Positions 7,308 through 16,069 of a DNA stretch of 23,068 nt are shown here, piece by piece. A model generated the notes under the pieces. It was given only the letters and a program-made list of their open reading frames with translations, searched no databases and had not been told where the DNA came from. A program made the position numbers and the translations under genes. Position 1 is the first letter of the stretch, and every line of letters begins with the position of its first letter. Source of the DNA: a virus; IMG/VR virus record IMGVR_UViG_3300017759_000092, positions 1-23,068 of that record. One strand, given 5' to 3'.

Positions 7308-7597
7308 TATGATACAGAAACAGTAACAGTGCCTAGTGAAGTGGTTGCTGATACTGTACCTGAGTGTATTTCGGTTTTGCCGACAATCTTTAGAAAGCCG
7401 CCGTCAGCTATATATATGTCTCCTTGAGACAGAAGATTATTATTTCCGTCCGTTGGTATTTCCTGAAGGTTTAATTGAGGGTTTTGTGCCTGCCTTAAAA
7501 ATATTTCTAAAGCTCGCACTAGATCGCTAATGTACTTTTCGTCTATGTTTTGTGGAGCTGTTGGAAGCCTTGGAAATGGCGTTACGTTTGTAGCCAT
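7307..7597 (-). CDS. Small virion structural protein of unknown function
   Basis: A 96-residue protein starting MATNVTPFPRLPTAP. The first half has a predicted helix (EKYISDLVRALEIFLRQAQNPQ) and the second half is a series of short beta strands (DIYIADGGFLKIVGKTEIHSGTVSATTSLGTVTVSV). The strand-rich end with alternating Val/Thr is typical of tail or head accessory proteins. The ATG shares TAATG with the end of the nozzle gene and GGGAG lies at good distance, so it is probably made together with that protein. I do not recognise a named family; a tail accessory role is inferred from position. Confidence 0.6.
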   Translation of the reverse strand: MATNVTPFPRLPTAPQNIDEKYISDLVRALEIFLRQAQNPQLNLQEIPTDGNNNLLSQGDIYIADGGFLKIVGKTEIHSGTVSATTSLGTVTVSVS

Positions 7598-9483
7598 TAT
7601 CTTCTCCCATCAGGACGAACATCCACCCTAGGACTTCCGAGCCTCCATCTAACCCCGGTTGTGTTACAATCTATCTTAATAGAGTAAGCTCTGCCTCTAA
7701 GCCTTACATCTGCCTTATTAGTGTATTGCTCAAAAGGAACTGTGGTAGATGTGGCGGTTCTGTCTATCTGACTAATCTCTGATTGCAAGAAGTTACCGCC
7801 GGGAAAGTTGTTTGCCTGCAAAGTAACATTTACCTTTGGGTCAGCGTTTGTTGATCCGTTAAAAGTGAGGTCAGGTATTACTCTAGTTATAAAAGAAAAC
7901 TTGTCACCCGCTCCCATATCCATAGGGCTTGACTCAATTGACGATACCATTACAGAGCCATCGTCACTGTATCCGCTCTCGTGGTTAAATAAATAGTTGC
8001 CTTCAGCGCCTATTGGGAAATCTCTTATACCCTTATCCAAAAAGGCTGACCTGCCAAGGTTTCCATAGTACCAAGTGTCTTCAGCATAATTAAATATGAC
8101 GTATCTATTGTTTTCACCTGTGCCACCATTGGCAGTGGAGTTCCCATCAGAACAATAAAACCATACGACCTCACTAAACTGCGAGTTTACGGCAGCGTAC
8201 ACTTTATCAGCCTGATCAAAATCAAAATCAAAGAAAACTCTTTCTCTGACAGAGCATGGTAGTTGTTTTGTCTTACCATCATAAACATAGAAGTTTTGCC
8301 TGCCCATCCAATATACAGAGTCTTCTACAGCTATCGCTGCGTTTGGCCCCATTATGGTGGTGTTAGAAGCTATTGGCTGTATGCCAAATGTAAACGGCGC
8401 TCCAATAAACTGCATAGAATGCACAGAGCTATCAGTTATAATGATAATCTCTCTTTTGGTCTCTATGGCTTTTACAAACTTAGATCCAGAACCTATGCGA
8501 AGATCTCCGGCAGTGTTTGTTGATGTGGGATTCCAATCTAAAAATGACTCTTGATCGGAAAATCTTATAAGAAGTGGATCTTGATCCGTTCCACCCAAGG
8601 GATTAGCGCCAAAAGCTATGACATGCCTATCTACATCAGACACCATGATCTGTTTAGCTATAATTGGACACTCTTTAGCTCCTGCTATTGATGATATTTC
8701 CACAGCCCTTGTTGTAACTCCATTACTCTTATCCCAATGATATATAGAGCTGTCTCTAGGATTTATAAGCAGATCCTCTCCAAAGTTGTCCTGACTCCAA
8801 ACACGAAGAGATGTTACCACGCTGATTGTTGTGCCTGACCCCCAAGTGCCTCTACCCCAAGTTCCAGCTCCCCATCCGTTTCCGCCAACACCTGTGTTTA
8901 GTCCAGCGTTTATCTGGTAAACGCCGTCAACACCAGCTCCACCATTGCCGCTATCGCTTGCATTGGCTATTACAGTGGTGCCGCCTGTGTCTTTCGCTAC
9001 AAAGGTATAGGTGCTTGATGATGGCACAGATGCTATTTCATACTCTTGATTTAGAACCGCCGCTGTTACCAGTCCGCCCAAACTAACAGCGTCAGAAAAG
9101 GTAACAAAGTCACCTACCGATGCGCTGTGTCCGCTATCAGTTGCTGTAATTGTTGATGAGCCATCTGTTGCAGAAAATGTTACACCGTTTGTTGTTGTTT
9201 TTCTAATCGGTGTAATATCGTAAAAAGCCTGACCCTGCTCTATATAATATTTGGATTCTGTCCCCACACCCAATAAGTCAGATCCATCTAAAGCAACCCA
9301 GTTAAATAAGCCTCTGGCTGTGCCTATATATGTGTTTTGAGAATACTTCTCCCAGCCGCCTATCACCTCTGGATAGCCCTGCCTAAATCTAATTAAGTCA
9401 CAGTCTACCCATCCCCCCTCATTAGAGTAAGATGTGATATCCCTATTTATGCCGGGGGTAAATTGCAGTTTGCTTAAAGCCAC
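7597..9483 (-). CDS. Tail nozzle-like protein (P22 gp10-type)
   Basis: A 628-residue protein that opens MALSKLQFTPGINRDITSYSN, then WVDCDLIRFRQGYPEVIGGWEKY, a start that I associate with P22 gp10-like stabilisation or nozzle proteins of short-tailed phages. It is beta-rich throughout, with an inserted Ser/Thr/Gly-rich segment (about 98-200) and a GWGAGTWGRGTWGSGT repeat near 203-218, after which beta-propeller-like strands resume (LRVWSQDNFGEDLLINPRDSS, SVYWMGRQNFYVYDG and NRYVIFNYAEDTWYYG). The end RGRAYSIKIDCNTTGVRWRLG fits the same family. It would form the tip of the short tail. The start is GTG with GGGGAG upstream; the stop overlaps the next start as TAATG. The assignment rests on pattern memory, not a search. 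Confidence 0.72.
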   Translation of the reverse strand: MALSKLQFTPGINRDITSYSNEGGWVDCDLIRFRQGYPEVIGGWEKYSQNTYIGTARGLFNWVALDGSDLLGVGTESKYYIEQGQAFYDITPIRKTTTNGVTFSATDGSSTITATDSGHSASVGDFVTFSDAVSLGGLVTAAVLNQEYEIASVPSSSTYTFVAKDTGGTTVIANASDSGNGGAGVDGVYQINAGLNTGVGGNGWGAGTWGRGTWGSGTTISVVTSLRVWSQDNFGEDLLINPRDSSIYHWDKSNGVTTRAVEISSIAGAKECPIIAKQIMVSDVDRHVIAFGANPLGGTDQDPLLIRFSDQESFLDWNPTSTNTAGDLRIGSGSKFVKAIETKREIIIITDSSVHSMQFIGAPFTFGIQPIASNTTIMGPNAAIAVEDSVYWMGRQNFYVYDGKTKQLPCSVRERVFFDFDFDQADKVYAAVNSQFSEVVWFYCSDGNSTANGGTGENNRYVIFNYAEDTWYYGNLGRSAFLDKGIRDFPIGAEGNYLFNHESGYSDDGSVMVSSIESSPMDMGAGDKFSFITRVIPDLTFNGSTNADPKVNVTLQANNFPGGNFLQSEISQIDRTATSTTVPFEQYTNKADVRLRGRAYSIKIDCNTTGVRWRLGSPRVDVRPDGRR

Positions 9484-9494
9484 AGATACTCCCC

Positions 9495-10067
9495 TTATAT
9501 TTCATTAGGCCAGTCGTTAATCTTAGCAATAGTTTTTACTGTGCCATCTGAATTACGCTCATCCTCAAACAAAGCCATAAATGCAGCTAAATCAGATGCG
9601 CCATTCAACGCTGTCTCTATCTCTGCACATTTGGTACGGATGGAATCCCTGTACGTAGTTACTGAACTAGGTATGGCTGTAGACTTTTCAACATTGCGAG
9701 TAACGTACCAGTCATGCACGGAAAGTTTATCTGCTGCTGTTCGTTTTGTTTGTGCTACCCACACATATTTAAGACCTCGTGTTACACCTTGTGCGCCTGT
9801 CGTTGGGTCTGTAACAGCATCGCCATCCGCATCTACCCACAATGTATCCGTTAGGCTTTTAGGTATGAGTGTGCCATCAGCCTGTCTGCCACTATAAAAT
9901 CTATCGTCAAATGCAGCTTCACTTGCTGGGGGGTCTTCCCATGTAATACCAATAGCAGACTTCTCGCTATCGCTATAACGCATCCAGACTTTAGGATACT
10001 GCGTACCATCTGTACCAATAAACTCTCGTCCTACTTTAAGGGTTGCCCCATTATATTTCCACGGCAT
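9495..10067 (-). CDS. Tail fibre-associated protein (DUF4376-like layout)
   Basis: A 190-residue protein. The N-terminus reads WKYNGATLKVGREFIGTDGTQYPKVWMRYSDSEKSAIGI, the start of a group of phage proteins that sit beside tail fibre genes. A central DDRFYSG and WYVTRNVEKSTAIPSSVTTYRDSIR precede a short helical part and a final ND-W-PNE, which also match that group, where the end usually reads WP. The role (fibre assembly, attachment, or minor fibre piece) is not known to me. It lies between the large fibre gene and the nozzle gene and has AGGAG before the ATG, so it is probably part of the same transcript. Confidence 0.65.
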   Translation of the reverse strand: MPWKYNGATLKVGREFIGTDGTQYPKVWMRYSDSEKSAIGITWEDPPASEAAFDDRFYSGRQADGTLIPKSLTDTLWVDADGDAVTDPTTGAQGVTRGLKYVWVAQTKRTAADKLSVHDWYVTRNVEKSTAIPSSVTTYRDSIRTKCAEIETALNGASDLAAFMALFEDERNSDGTVKTIAKINDWPNEI

Positions 10068-10078
10068 TTTACATTCTC

Positions 10079-12562
10079 CTAAAAGGCATTAGCAAATTTA
10101 AATGGGCTATGAGCAAAGGCCATATAAACAAATGTTCCACCACTAGCGTTCACATATGCTTCTGACCCTCTAATTTTGAATCCATTGCTCAAGAAATCAC
10201 GATTGTATGCAGCGTCAGAGGCTTCTGCATATGTACCACTTGGAAACAAAAGACCATCCATTACGTTGAAAAGGTTTCTTTTGTCATCCATAATATGCCA
10301 GTCAGCCGCTGAGTCTACTCTCTTGGACATAACAAAAGCTGGTCTGAATCCTGTGTAGACAAATGGCCCGTCATCGGCTCCATTTCCAGTGAAGGAACCT
10401 ATAGAACTATATCCTTCAATTTCTGCAAATACCCATGCCACATAATCTTCACCAGACTTATTAACACTATCAACAGATGAACCAGTAGAACCAATTCTAG
10501 GCACTAAAGTTGTAGTGTTACTGCTATCAAAATCTGACCAGCCGCCACCTGCATAGTTTGTTGCTATATTAGCTTGTGCGTCTGAAAAATAAACCAAGTT
10601 ATTATTGCTGGTCAAACCTTTCCACTTAACAAACCAATAAGAAAATGCTCCACTACCTGTGTCACGACTTTTGCTCATAACGAAAGCAGGTGTTTTACCC
10701 AATCCATGCCCAATAGTATGAGAGGTATTGCCCGTCCCAGTGTACGTTAGTACGCTAAATCCAGCGTCGGTATTAGCCGATACGCTAGAATCAATACCAC
10801 TTCCGTCTGTATTTGTTGAGGCACTGCCGCCAGCTTTCCAGTTCCAAGCAACGTAGGTTTTGCTGCTTTGATTACTATTTATCTTTGTACTTAACGTGAA
10901 CCCATCACTATCAAAACTTTTAAGATTTGTTGCCGCTATATTTTCAGCAGTGGTTTGGTCAATCGCAAGTCTACCACCATTCGGGTTAGTGCCTCTTACG
11001 CTATCATAAAGTGAGTGTTGGTAAGTTGTGTTTCTACCTTTAATCCAGACCCAATCAGGCTGAAAACCAACACCAGTAATTGCATGTGGGTCATTGCCAT
11101 CACCAGTATATAACACTGTGTTGAAATTATCGTCAGCTTGACTGCTTTGTCCGGGGCCGATTGCTATGTCTGGGAGGTTGGATGTACAAGGCGCAAGATA
11201 ACCAGACAAACCTATAGTGTCATAAAACTTACCAACACCGTTGTCATCACTTGCCGCTGCACTACCTGATGTTTTCAGGCCAGCAAATGTATCATCCTGA
11301 CCAAAGTTGACAGCAACAAAACCACCGTTTTCAGTATCTGCTGCGAATCTAAACGGCCCAGTCACGCCAGTAAATGCCGCTGTCCCTGAATTTTGCACAG
11401 TTCCATTTATACTAAAATATATATTGCCATTGTCTGCATCTATGTAAATGCCAACAACATCACCAGAACCGTCTGCGGCTACTGAATAAGAACTGCCATA
11501 GCTAGTGTAAGAGCCACTATTTATTTTGCGTCCATCCCGATACATTCCATAAGTGAAAGTGTCTTGCCCTAAATACCTGTTAGCACCAGCATTTGTGGTT
11601 CCTGCAATAACTCCGGGATCAGCGTTTCCAGTGTCTATGAGATACTCTGCATACCATTTGCCACTGTCAAAATAAAAGCTACTGTATGCCTGTGCAAAAT
11701 TGCCAGACCTTTCCACTTTTAAGTTGCCTTCAAAGAAGGAGGTGACTGAGCCTGATACATCTAACGGATTAAAAATAGCAAAATTATTAGTCGGGCTGTC
11801 TAGCACGACATCTGTTGCGGCTAGGTTAGCAACAGTCCAATCATTTGTGTTTGCGCTTTCATCGTCACCAATTGCGCTGCTGTCGTCGAAGGGAAGATAA
11901 AAACCATTATCCCCATGTGAACCTGAGTAGGCTTTTGGAATCCACACTCCGTCTTTAGTTTCGCCAAATGAACTTGGTGTTAACTGCTGACCATCAATGT
12001 TGTGAAACTCAGCCATGTAGCCATCAAAGTTTAAACTATTGTTACTGGCACTTCTTGCACCAATCGCACATGATTTACCATTCGTATTCCAATTTGAATT
12101 ACTACTACTGCTGATGCTACTGCGTTGGTCTGCGGCAAATGATGTTTCTTCAGTGCCGTTAATATACAATCTGAGACGATGCGCTGCTGTGCCATTATCT
12201 TCGTCAAATGCAACAACTATGTGATACCAAGCTGAAAAATCCCTGAACAATCTGTTTGTTTGAATATAGTGGGATCCACCACCAGCGTTTATCTGAATGT
12301 AAAGAGTGTCATTGTAAAATGCACAAACAGTCCACGCCTCACTTTCTTCTGCAAACAAAGTGTGCCAATTACCCCCGTCTTGACTAGCCCTTTTAACCCA
12401 CATTGAAACAGTCCAAGTGGTATCGTCTGTTGCTGCCGCACCCCAAGTTCTTGATAGTCTAGGGGTATCGTCATTATTAAAACGCAAAGACTGGTCAATA
12501 GTGTTACTATAAATCCCAGTGCTAGGCTGATCCCCTGCGCCTGTTCCCTTAATTATACTCAT
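10079..12562 (-). CDS. Tail fibre / receptor-binding protein with LamG-like, SPRY-like and triple repeat regions
   Basis: An 827-residue protein that is probably the host-binding fibre. Residues about 42-200 look like a concanavalin-type LamG domain (TWTVSMWVKRAS, AWYHIVVAFDEDNG, LRLYINGTE, NFDGYMAEFHNIDG). Residues about 285-425 look like a SPRY domain, with GKWYAEYLID, GDVVGIYIDADNGNIYFSINGT and VAVNFGQ. From about 478 three repeat units follow, each with a tyrosine/threonine start (VLYTGDGN, VLTYTGTGN, SIGSFTGNG), a hydrophobic PDWVW/PAFVM strand and an end with YVAWNW, YVAWVF or YMAF. Such repeats are known in marine phage fibres. No catalytic residues stand out. The ATG shares TAATG with the upstream gene. 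Confidence 0.78.
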   Translation of the reverse strand: MSIIKGTGAGDQPSTGIYSNTIDQSLRFNNDDTPRLSRTWGAAATDDTTWTVSMWVKRASQDGGNWHTLFAEESEAWTVCAFYNDTLYIQINAGGGSHYIQTNRLFRDFSAWYHIVVAFDEDNGTAAHRLRLYINGTEETSFAADQRSSISSSSNSNWNTNGKSCAIGARSASNNSLNFDGYMAEFHNIDGQQLTPSSFGETKDGVWIPKAYSGSHGDNGFYLPFDDSSAIGDDESANTNDWTVANLAATDVVLDSPTNNFAIFNPLDVSGSVTSFFEGNLKVERSGNFAQAYSSFYFDSGKWYAEYLIDTGNADPGVIAGTTNAGANRYLGQDTFTYGMYRDGRKINSGSYTSYGSSYSVAADGSGDVVGIYIDADNGNIYFSINGTVQNSGTAAFTGVTGPFRFAADTENGGFVAVNFGQDDTFAGLKTSGSAAASDDNGVGKFYDTIGLSGYLAPCTSNLPDIAIGPGQSSQADDNFNTVLYTGDGNDPHAITGVGFQPDWVWIKGRNTTYQHSLYDSVRGTNPNGGRLAIDQTTAENIAATNLKSFDSDGFTLSTKINSNQSSKTYVAWNWKAGGSASTNTDGSGIDSSVSANTDAGFSVLTYTGTGNTSHTIGHGLGKTPAFVMSKSRDTGSGAFSYWFVKWKGLTSNNNLVYFSDAQANIATNYAGGGWSDFDSSNTTTLVPRIGSTGSSVDSVNKSGEDYVAWVFAEIEGYSSIGSFTGNGADDGPFVYTGFRPAFVMSKRVDSAADWHIMDDKRNLFNVMDGLLFPSGTYAEASDAAYNRDFLSNGFKIRGSEAYVNASGGTFVYMAFAHSPFKFANAF

Positions 12563-13851
12563 TAGGTCAAGGCTCCTGATGCTGACACTAATATGGTATT
12601 ACTACCACTAGCTGCGCTGCAATAGTAAGCTAAATGATATGTGCCAGTTGCTGAAATGGCAGTTAGTGATGCCGCATTTATTGCTACATCAGCATGGGCT
12701 GCAATGGCGTGATTTCCACCATTAATGAACATAATGTTACCCGACTGTCCTGCTGCTGCGTTTGTAAAGGTCAGCGTTAGACCGCCAGCCGTAGTGCATT
12801 TAAAATCATTGCCTACTGCTAAATCAAAACTACCATCGTTGTCGGTGGTGACATGACCGCTGGCTCTTCCTGCTACTGTAATATCGTTGTTAATCGCCAA
12901 AGAAATATTATCTTCAACCGTCATAACAGCAGTGCCATCAAACTGTTGGAAGATTATATCTTTAGCATCTGTTAGAGGCTTTATAACTACATCACTGGAA
13001 GAGTTGGCAATGTTTAACTTGTTTCCAACAAGACCTAAACTTGCGTCATCCTCAATACGAACAACCTCGGTGCCATCAAATTGAGATATAACCAAATCAT
13101 CAGAGTTAACGGCTGGTTTCATTATAACTTCGCCAGCAGTTCCGTCTAAATCAAAGGCAATTTGATCCACGCCACCATCTTGAAGTTTAATGTCTCCAGT
13201 CGTAGAGTTTAAGTGTAGCTCTCCAGTTGAATCTATAGATATAGGAGTTGCTGCAATAGTCACTCCGGTTGTGCCATCGTGAGTTATTGTTGCATCGGCA
13301 CCCACTCCCAAACTAATTAAAGAGCTATCAGAATTTAGTAATAAATCGTCACCAACTGTAAGATCATCAGTTACTGTAATATCGCCAGTTGCCTTTAAAT
13401 TAACTACACTTAATGAAGCCAAAGCATCAACAACAGCCGCCCCAGACCCTGCGCCATCAAGGTAAACAATTTTAGTGTCACCATTAGGTATAGTTATATT
13501 TGCCCCAGATCCTTGGCTTATAATAATATTGTACGGGCCAGAACTACCGCTATCCGTTGTAGCGTTTTCAATAAAATGAACTCGACTTATGGTATTAGGC
13601 GTAATTGTAATTGTACAATCGGAGTCTAAAGCACCCGTGTACTTTATGTACATATTACGAACAGGATCACTCGAACCGTCTGCCACTACGCTGGAATGAG
13701 TATCTGCGTTTGTAGTTATGGCTTCTGTGCCAAAACCAAAACCCTCTGCAATAAGCTCAAAGTTTGTGTTGGTTGTAGTCCCCCAAGTACCAGAGCCATC
13801 GCCAGTACCCAGCTCATTAAGTCTTAAATCATTTACATAGGTGCTTGCCAT
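12562..13851 (-). CDS. Tail fibre protein with beta-repeat region
   Basis: A 429-residue protein starting MASTYVNDLRLNELGTGDGSGTWG, a start found in many tail fibre-type proteins of marine phages. The middle consists of repeated beta strands: DITVTDDLTVGDDLLL, SISLG-like units and DLVISQFDGTEVVRIEDDASL, which is repeated as DIIFQQFDGTAVMTVEDNISL about 45 residues later. This suggests a fibrous beta-helix or triple-stranded stem. The C-terminal 80 residues (CTTAGGLTLTFTNAAAGQSGNIMFINGG and after) form a Gly-rich knob. It lies upstream of the larger fibre gene, sharing TAATG with it. The two probably work together at the tail tip; exact placement in the virion is not shown by the sequence. Confidence 0.68.
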   Translation of the reverse strand: MASTYVNDLRLNELGTGDGSGTWGTTTNTNFELIAEGFGFGTEAITTNADTHSSVVADGSSDPVRNMYIKYTGALDSDCTITITPNTISRVHFIENATTDSGSSGPYNIIISQGSGANITIPNGDTKIVYLDGAGSGAAVVDALASLSVVNLKATGDITVTDDLTVGDDLLLNSDSSLISLGVGADATITHDGTTGVTIAATPISIDSTGELHLNSTTGDIKLQDGGVDQIAFDLDGTAGEVIMKPAVNSDDLVISQFDGTEVVRIEDDASLGLVGNKLNIANSSSDVVIKPLTDAKDIIFQQFDGTAVMTVEDNISLAINNDITVAGRASGHVTTDNDGSFDLAVGNDFKCTTAGGLTLTFTNAAAGQSGNIMFINGGNHAIAAHADVAINAASLTAISATGTYHLAYYCSAASGSNTILVSASGALT

Positions 13852-13861
13852 TTTACTGTCC

Positions 13862-14641
13862 TTATGCCGCTATATCTAACCAGTTTGGTGTTTGTGAAGG
13901 CGTTATAACCTCCCAGAAAATTTCTTCTCCGACTCTGCCAGTAGCCGCCACACCTGTGACAGAAACCCCTAATGACACGGGAGAAACAAAAACGCTGCTA
14001 CCAATAGAGTTTGTTGCCGTAACACCAGTGACGGGAACTGTCGCCCCAGCAGCAGCAGAGGTGGCTGTGCCAATAGCCGTTGTGCCAGACACACCAGTAG
14101 GCACAATGTGGAAGCCTAAAATGGCTGGTGTATTCGCAGTGCCTCCCATAGCACTGTGATTACTACAATAATAATACAGTGTCGGAGCGCCTGACGCTAC
14201 CGTGATCTCTGTATAAGCGCCAGAGCTTCCCGGAGTGCCGTTTGTTGTTACGCCTGTAGTATAAGCAGATCCACCAGCATGAGTCCCGTTAGATGTTTCA
14301 CTTAATCTTAATGGGTGACCACTATTACTGCTGTCAGACTGATCAAATCTATATGTGTTTCCTTCGTATAGTGTTAGTGTTGCCTGCTGTACGCCATCTA
14401 TATAATACTTATTACCAGATCCGGGGTTAACTACAGTTACAGCTAGAGTTATTGTGGTGGCAACATGCTGACTTATTAATGCAGATGCAGAAACACCAGT
14501 AGCACCGAATACAATACCTGTGTCAGATACTGCTGTACCCAATGATGCAGTGGCAGAAAAACCAGTAACTTCCACAGCGATAGGGCTGCTCCAAGTCCCT
14601 TGGCCCCAAGTGCCTCTACCCCATCCGGTAATATTAGCCAA
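13862..14641 (-). CDS. Virion protein with cupredoxin-like domain
   Basis: A 259-residue protein. The start is MANITGWGRGTWGQGTW (first codon TTG, GGAG upstream), the same W-G repeat as in the nozzle protein. Two VTGxSAT-type repeats lie at the N-terminus (about 25-55) and similar ones near the C-terminus (205-235). Between them, residues about 64-166 form a beta-rich domain with YYIDGVQQATLTLYEGNTYRF, then SGHPLRLS with H109, and YYYCSNHSAM with C159, H162 and M165. That set is the ligand pattern of a type 1 copper site (His, Cys, His, Met), so a cupredoxin fold is likely. Whether it binds copper, and what it does in the virion, is unknown; adhesion or tail-tip function is inferred from its place beside fibre genes. 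Confidence 0.7.
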   Translation of the reverse strand: MANITGWGRGTWGQGTWSSPIAVEVTGFSATASLGTAVSDTGIVFGATGVSASALISQHVATTITLAVTVVNPGSGNKYYIDGVQQATLTLYEGNTYRFDQSDSSNSGHPLRLSETSNGTHAGGSAYTTGVTTNGTPGSSGAYTEITVASGAPTLYYYCSNHSAMGGTANTPAILGFHIVPTGVSGTTAIGTATSAAAGATVPVTGVTATNSIGSSVFVSPVSLGVSVTGVAATGRVGEEIFWEVITPSQTPNWLDIAA

Positions 14642-14652
14642 TGTTTACTCCA

Positions 14653-15105
14653 CTAAGCTATGCGAATAATCGCATTGCTCGCGTCTGCTGTAGGAAACTG
14701 AACAGTAAAAGTGCCTGATGTTGACGTTTTGTTTGATCCAAAATCCAGCACAGCCACAGCCTTGTTACTATTTGTGCTATTGTATATTAAAGCGCCCATT
14801 GCTGTAATTGTTGCTGTAGTAAAACTTATATCAGCAAAATCTGTAAAGGCTGTTGTGCCTGATGTATTCGGGGCAACCTTGGTTAATGTACCCCCACCAG
14901 TAGCATAAGTTCCGCTTGACGCAACCTCACCAGTCGTTACCAACACTGTCGTTGTAGCACCTAAAGTAGCTGTGGAGCTTGACTTACCCCCACTGCCCTC
15001 TGCAAAAAGAGCCAGCTTGAAAGCATTGCCATTTGTGGCAAAGTTGTGTGTACCCAACATTAGCTCTTTCTTGAAAGATGTACACATTGCTTGTGCGATT
15101 GCCAT
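14653..15105 (-). CDS. Virion structural protein, MAIAQAMCTSFKKEL type
   Basis: A 150-residue protein that begins MAIAQAMCTSFKKELMLGTHNF, a start I know from a common but unnamed marine phage family. After the helix the chain is strand-rich and Thr/Ser/Gly-rich (FKLALFAEGSGG, YATGGGTLTKVAPNTSGTTAF, then DISFTTATITAMGALIYNSTNSNKAVAVLDFG). It has a single Cys and no catalytic motif. A beta-sandwich accessory protein of the head or tail is the best guess. It has AAGGAG at about seven bases and shares TAATG with the small gene upstream. Confidence 0.62.
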   Translation of the reverse strand: MAIAQAMCTSFKKELMLGTHNFATNGNAFKLALFAEGSGGKSSSTATLGATTTVLVTTGEVASSGTYATGGGTLTKVAPNTSGTTAFTDFADISFTTATITAMGALIYNSTNSNKAVAVLDFGSNKTSTSGTFTVQFPTADASNAIIRIA

Positions 15106-15392
15106 TATATTCTCCTTATAGCATCTGCTAATTCTAATTGACCCGCTTCACGAACCTTAGCGCATATTGTAGCACGTTCCTCTCTCCTCGCCAACTCCAC
15201 ATAGAATTGGAGAAGATTTCTAACTTTATCTCTAAATGCCTCTGCTTGAAGCCTTATTTCTTCTGGAGAGTCTTCGGAAACATAAACAATCTTATTTGTA
15301 GCCATCTCCGCAATCTGATCGTTTGAAAGGCCACCCTCATCTGAAGTCATAACATTTACTGGCCCTAATGCCATTTCTCCCGGACTAAACAT
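15105..15392 (-). CDS. Small helical protein of unknown function, conserved in marine phages
   Basis: A 95-residue protein starting MFSPGEMALGPVNVMTSDEGG. The middle reads LSNDQIAEMATNKIVYVSEDSPEEIRLQAEAFRDKVRNLLQFYVELARREERATI, mostly helical with charged heptads, and it ends REAGQLELADAIRRI. I recognise this as a small family in metagenomic phages, usually next to the Rossmann-like protein encoded just upstream, but with no known activity. The start at 15392 has GGAGG seven bases upstream and overlaps the upstream gene by eight bases; an ATG two codons earlier has too short a spacing. A chaperone or accessory role is only a guess. Confidence 0.62.
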   Translation of the reverse strand: MFSPGEMALGPVNVMTSDEGGLSNDQIAEMATNKIVYVSEDSPEEIRLQAEAFRDKVRNLLQFYVELARREERATICAKVREAGQLELADAIRRI

Positions 15393-16062
15393 TATCATGC
15401 CTCCCAAATATAACTGGTTTATCATCTTGCGGCTCTGGCGGAGCAAATTCTGACTGCCTTGTTATTAGCAGCGCACCATCTCTTACCGTCTGGACAAGTG
15501 GATCATCTAGCCTGTGATAGCCATACAACTTTTCATTATCAGGAACATTTGTGTCCAGAAGTGTCGAGTTGTGAGCCACCTCTATCTTTATCCCCTTAGA
15601 AACAGCTATAGCCAACCAAAACTCTACACATGCCCTACCAGACTCTGCCATGCTGACATTTTTGTAAGTGTAGTCTATGCCGTAAAGACATAAAGTCTCA
15701 ACCTTGCTCCATATTGCGTATGCCACAGCGTAAGCCACAGTGTTATTAAAATAACAAAAGCCCAAGTCTGTAGCCACCTCCTTCAATGGGAAAAGTTCTA
15801 GGTAACTTATTCTATCGTCCAGTTGACAGGTAATCACTGGTTTTGTGTTTTTTGATAAAAATTCACGGGCAACACCCGTTTGTGTACCCGCGTTTTCTGT
15901 ATCTAAAAACCTAGACACAGGATCCATCATAAAAGTTTTATCAACGTGTATGATCGCCCCTATGCAGTTTATTCCCCAAACTTCATCAAAATGTTGTGAG
16001 GCTATTCTCGCAGAAACGTAATCAGCGTAACTGCTACCAAGCCCTACTATAGCTATTTTCAT
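15385..16062 (-). CDS. Norphogenetic-type protein with Rossmann-like N-terminus
   Basis: A 225-residue protein that starts MKIAIVGLGSSYADYVSARI, a Rossmann-type beta-strand and glycine loop. Further strands follow with VWGINCIGAIIHVDKTFMMDP, then KPVITCQLDD, a YFNNTVAYAVAYAIW helix, LCLYGIDYTY, and a C-terminal part with HNSTLLDTNVPDNEKLYGYHRLDDP. The layout resembles the MptE/DUF115-like proteins and a phage group usually labelled 'norphogenetic protein'. No sugar- or nucleotide-binding residues can be named with confidence. The start was chosen at 16062 because AGGGAGACA precedes it; the longer open frame overlaps the previous gene without a good signal. Its place amid structural genes is odd for an enzyme; a role in sugar-linked virion modification would be speculation. 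Confidence 0.62.
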   Translation of the reverse strand: MKIAIVGLGSSYADYVSARIASQHFDEVWGINCIGAIIHVDKTFMMDPVSRFLDTENAGTQTGVAREFLSKNTKPVITCQLDDRISYLELFPLKEVATDLGFCYFNNTVAYAVAYAIWSKVETLCLYGIDYTYKNVSMAESGRACVEFWLAIAVSKGIKIEVAHNSTLLDTNVPDNEKLYGYHRLDDPLVQTVRDGALLITRQSEFAPPEPQDDKPVIFGRHDNV

Positions 16063-16069
16063 TGTCTCC

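Noticed and set aside
13845-14159. Plus-strand frame of 104 residues
   Set aside because: It is a mirror of the Thr/Val/Gly-rich repeats of the cupredoxin-like protein gene and has no start signal.
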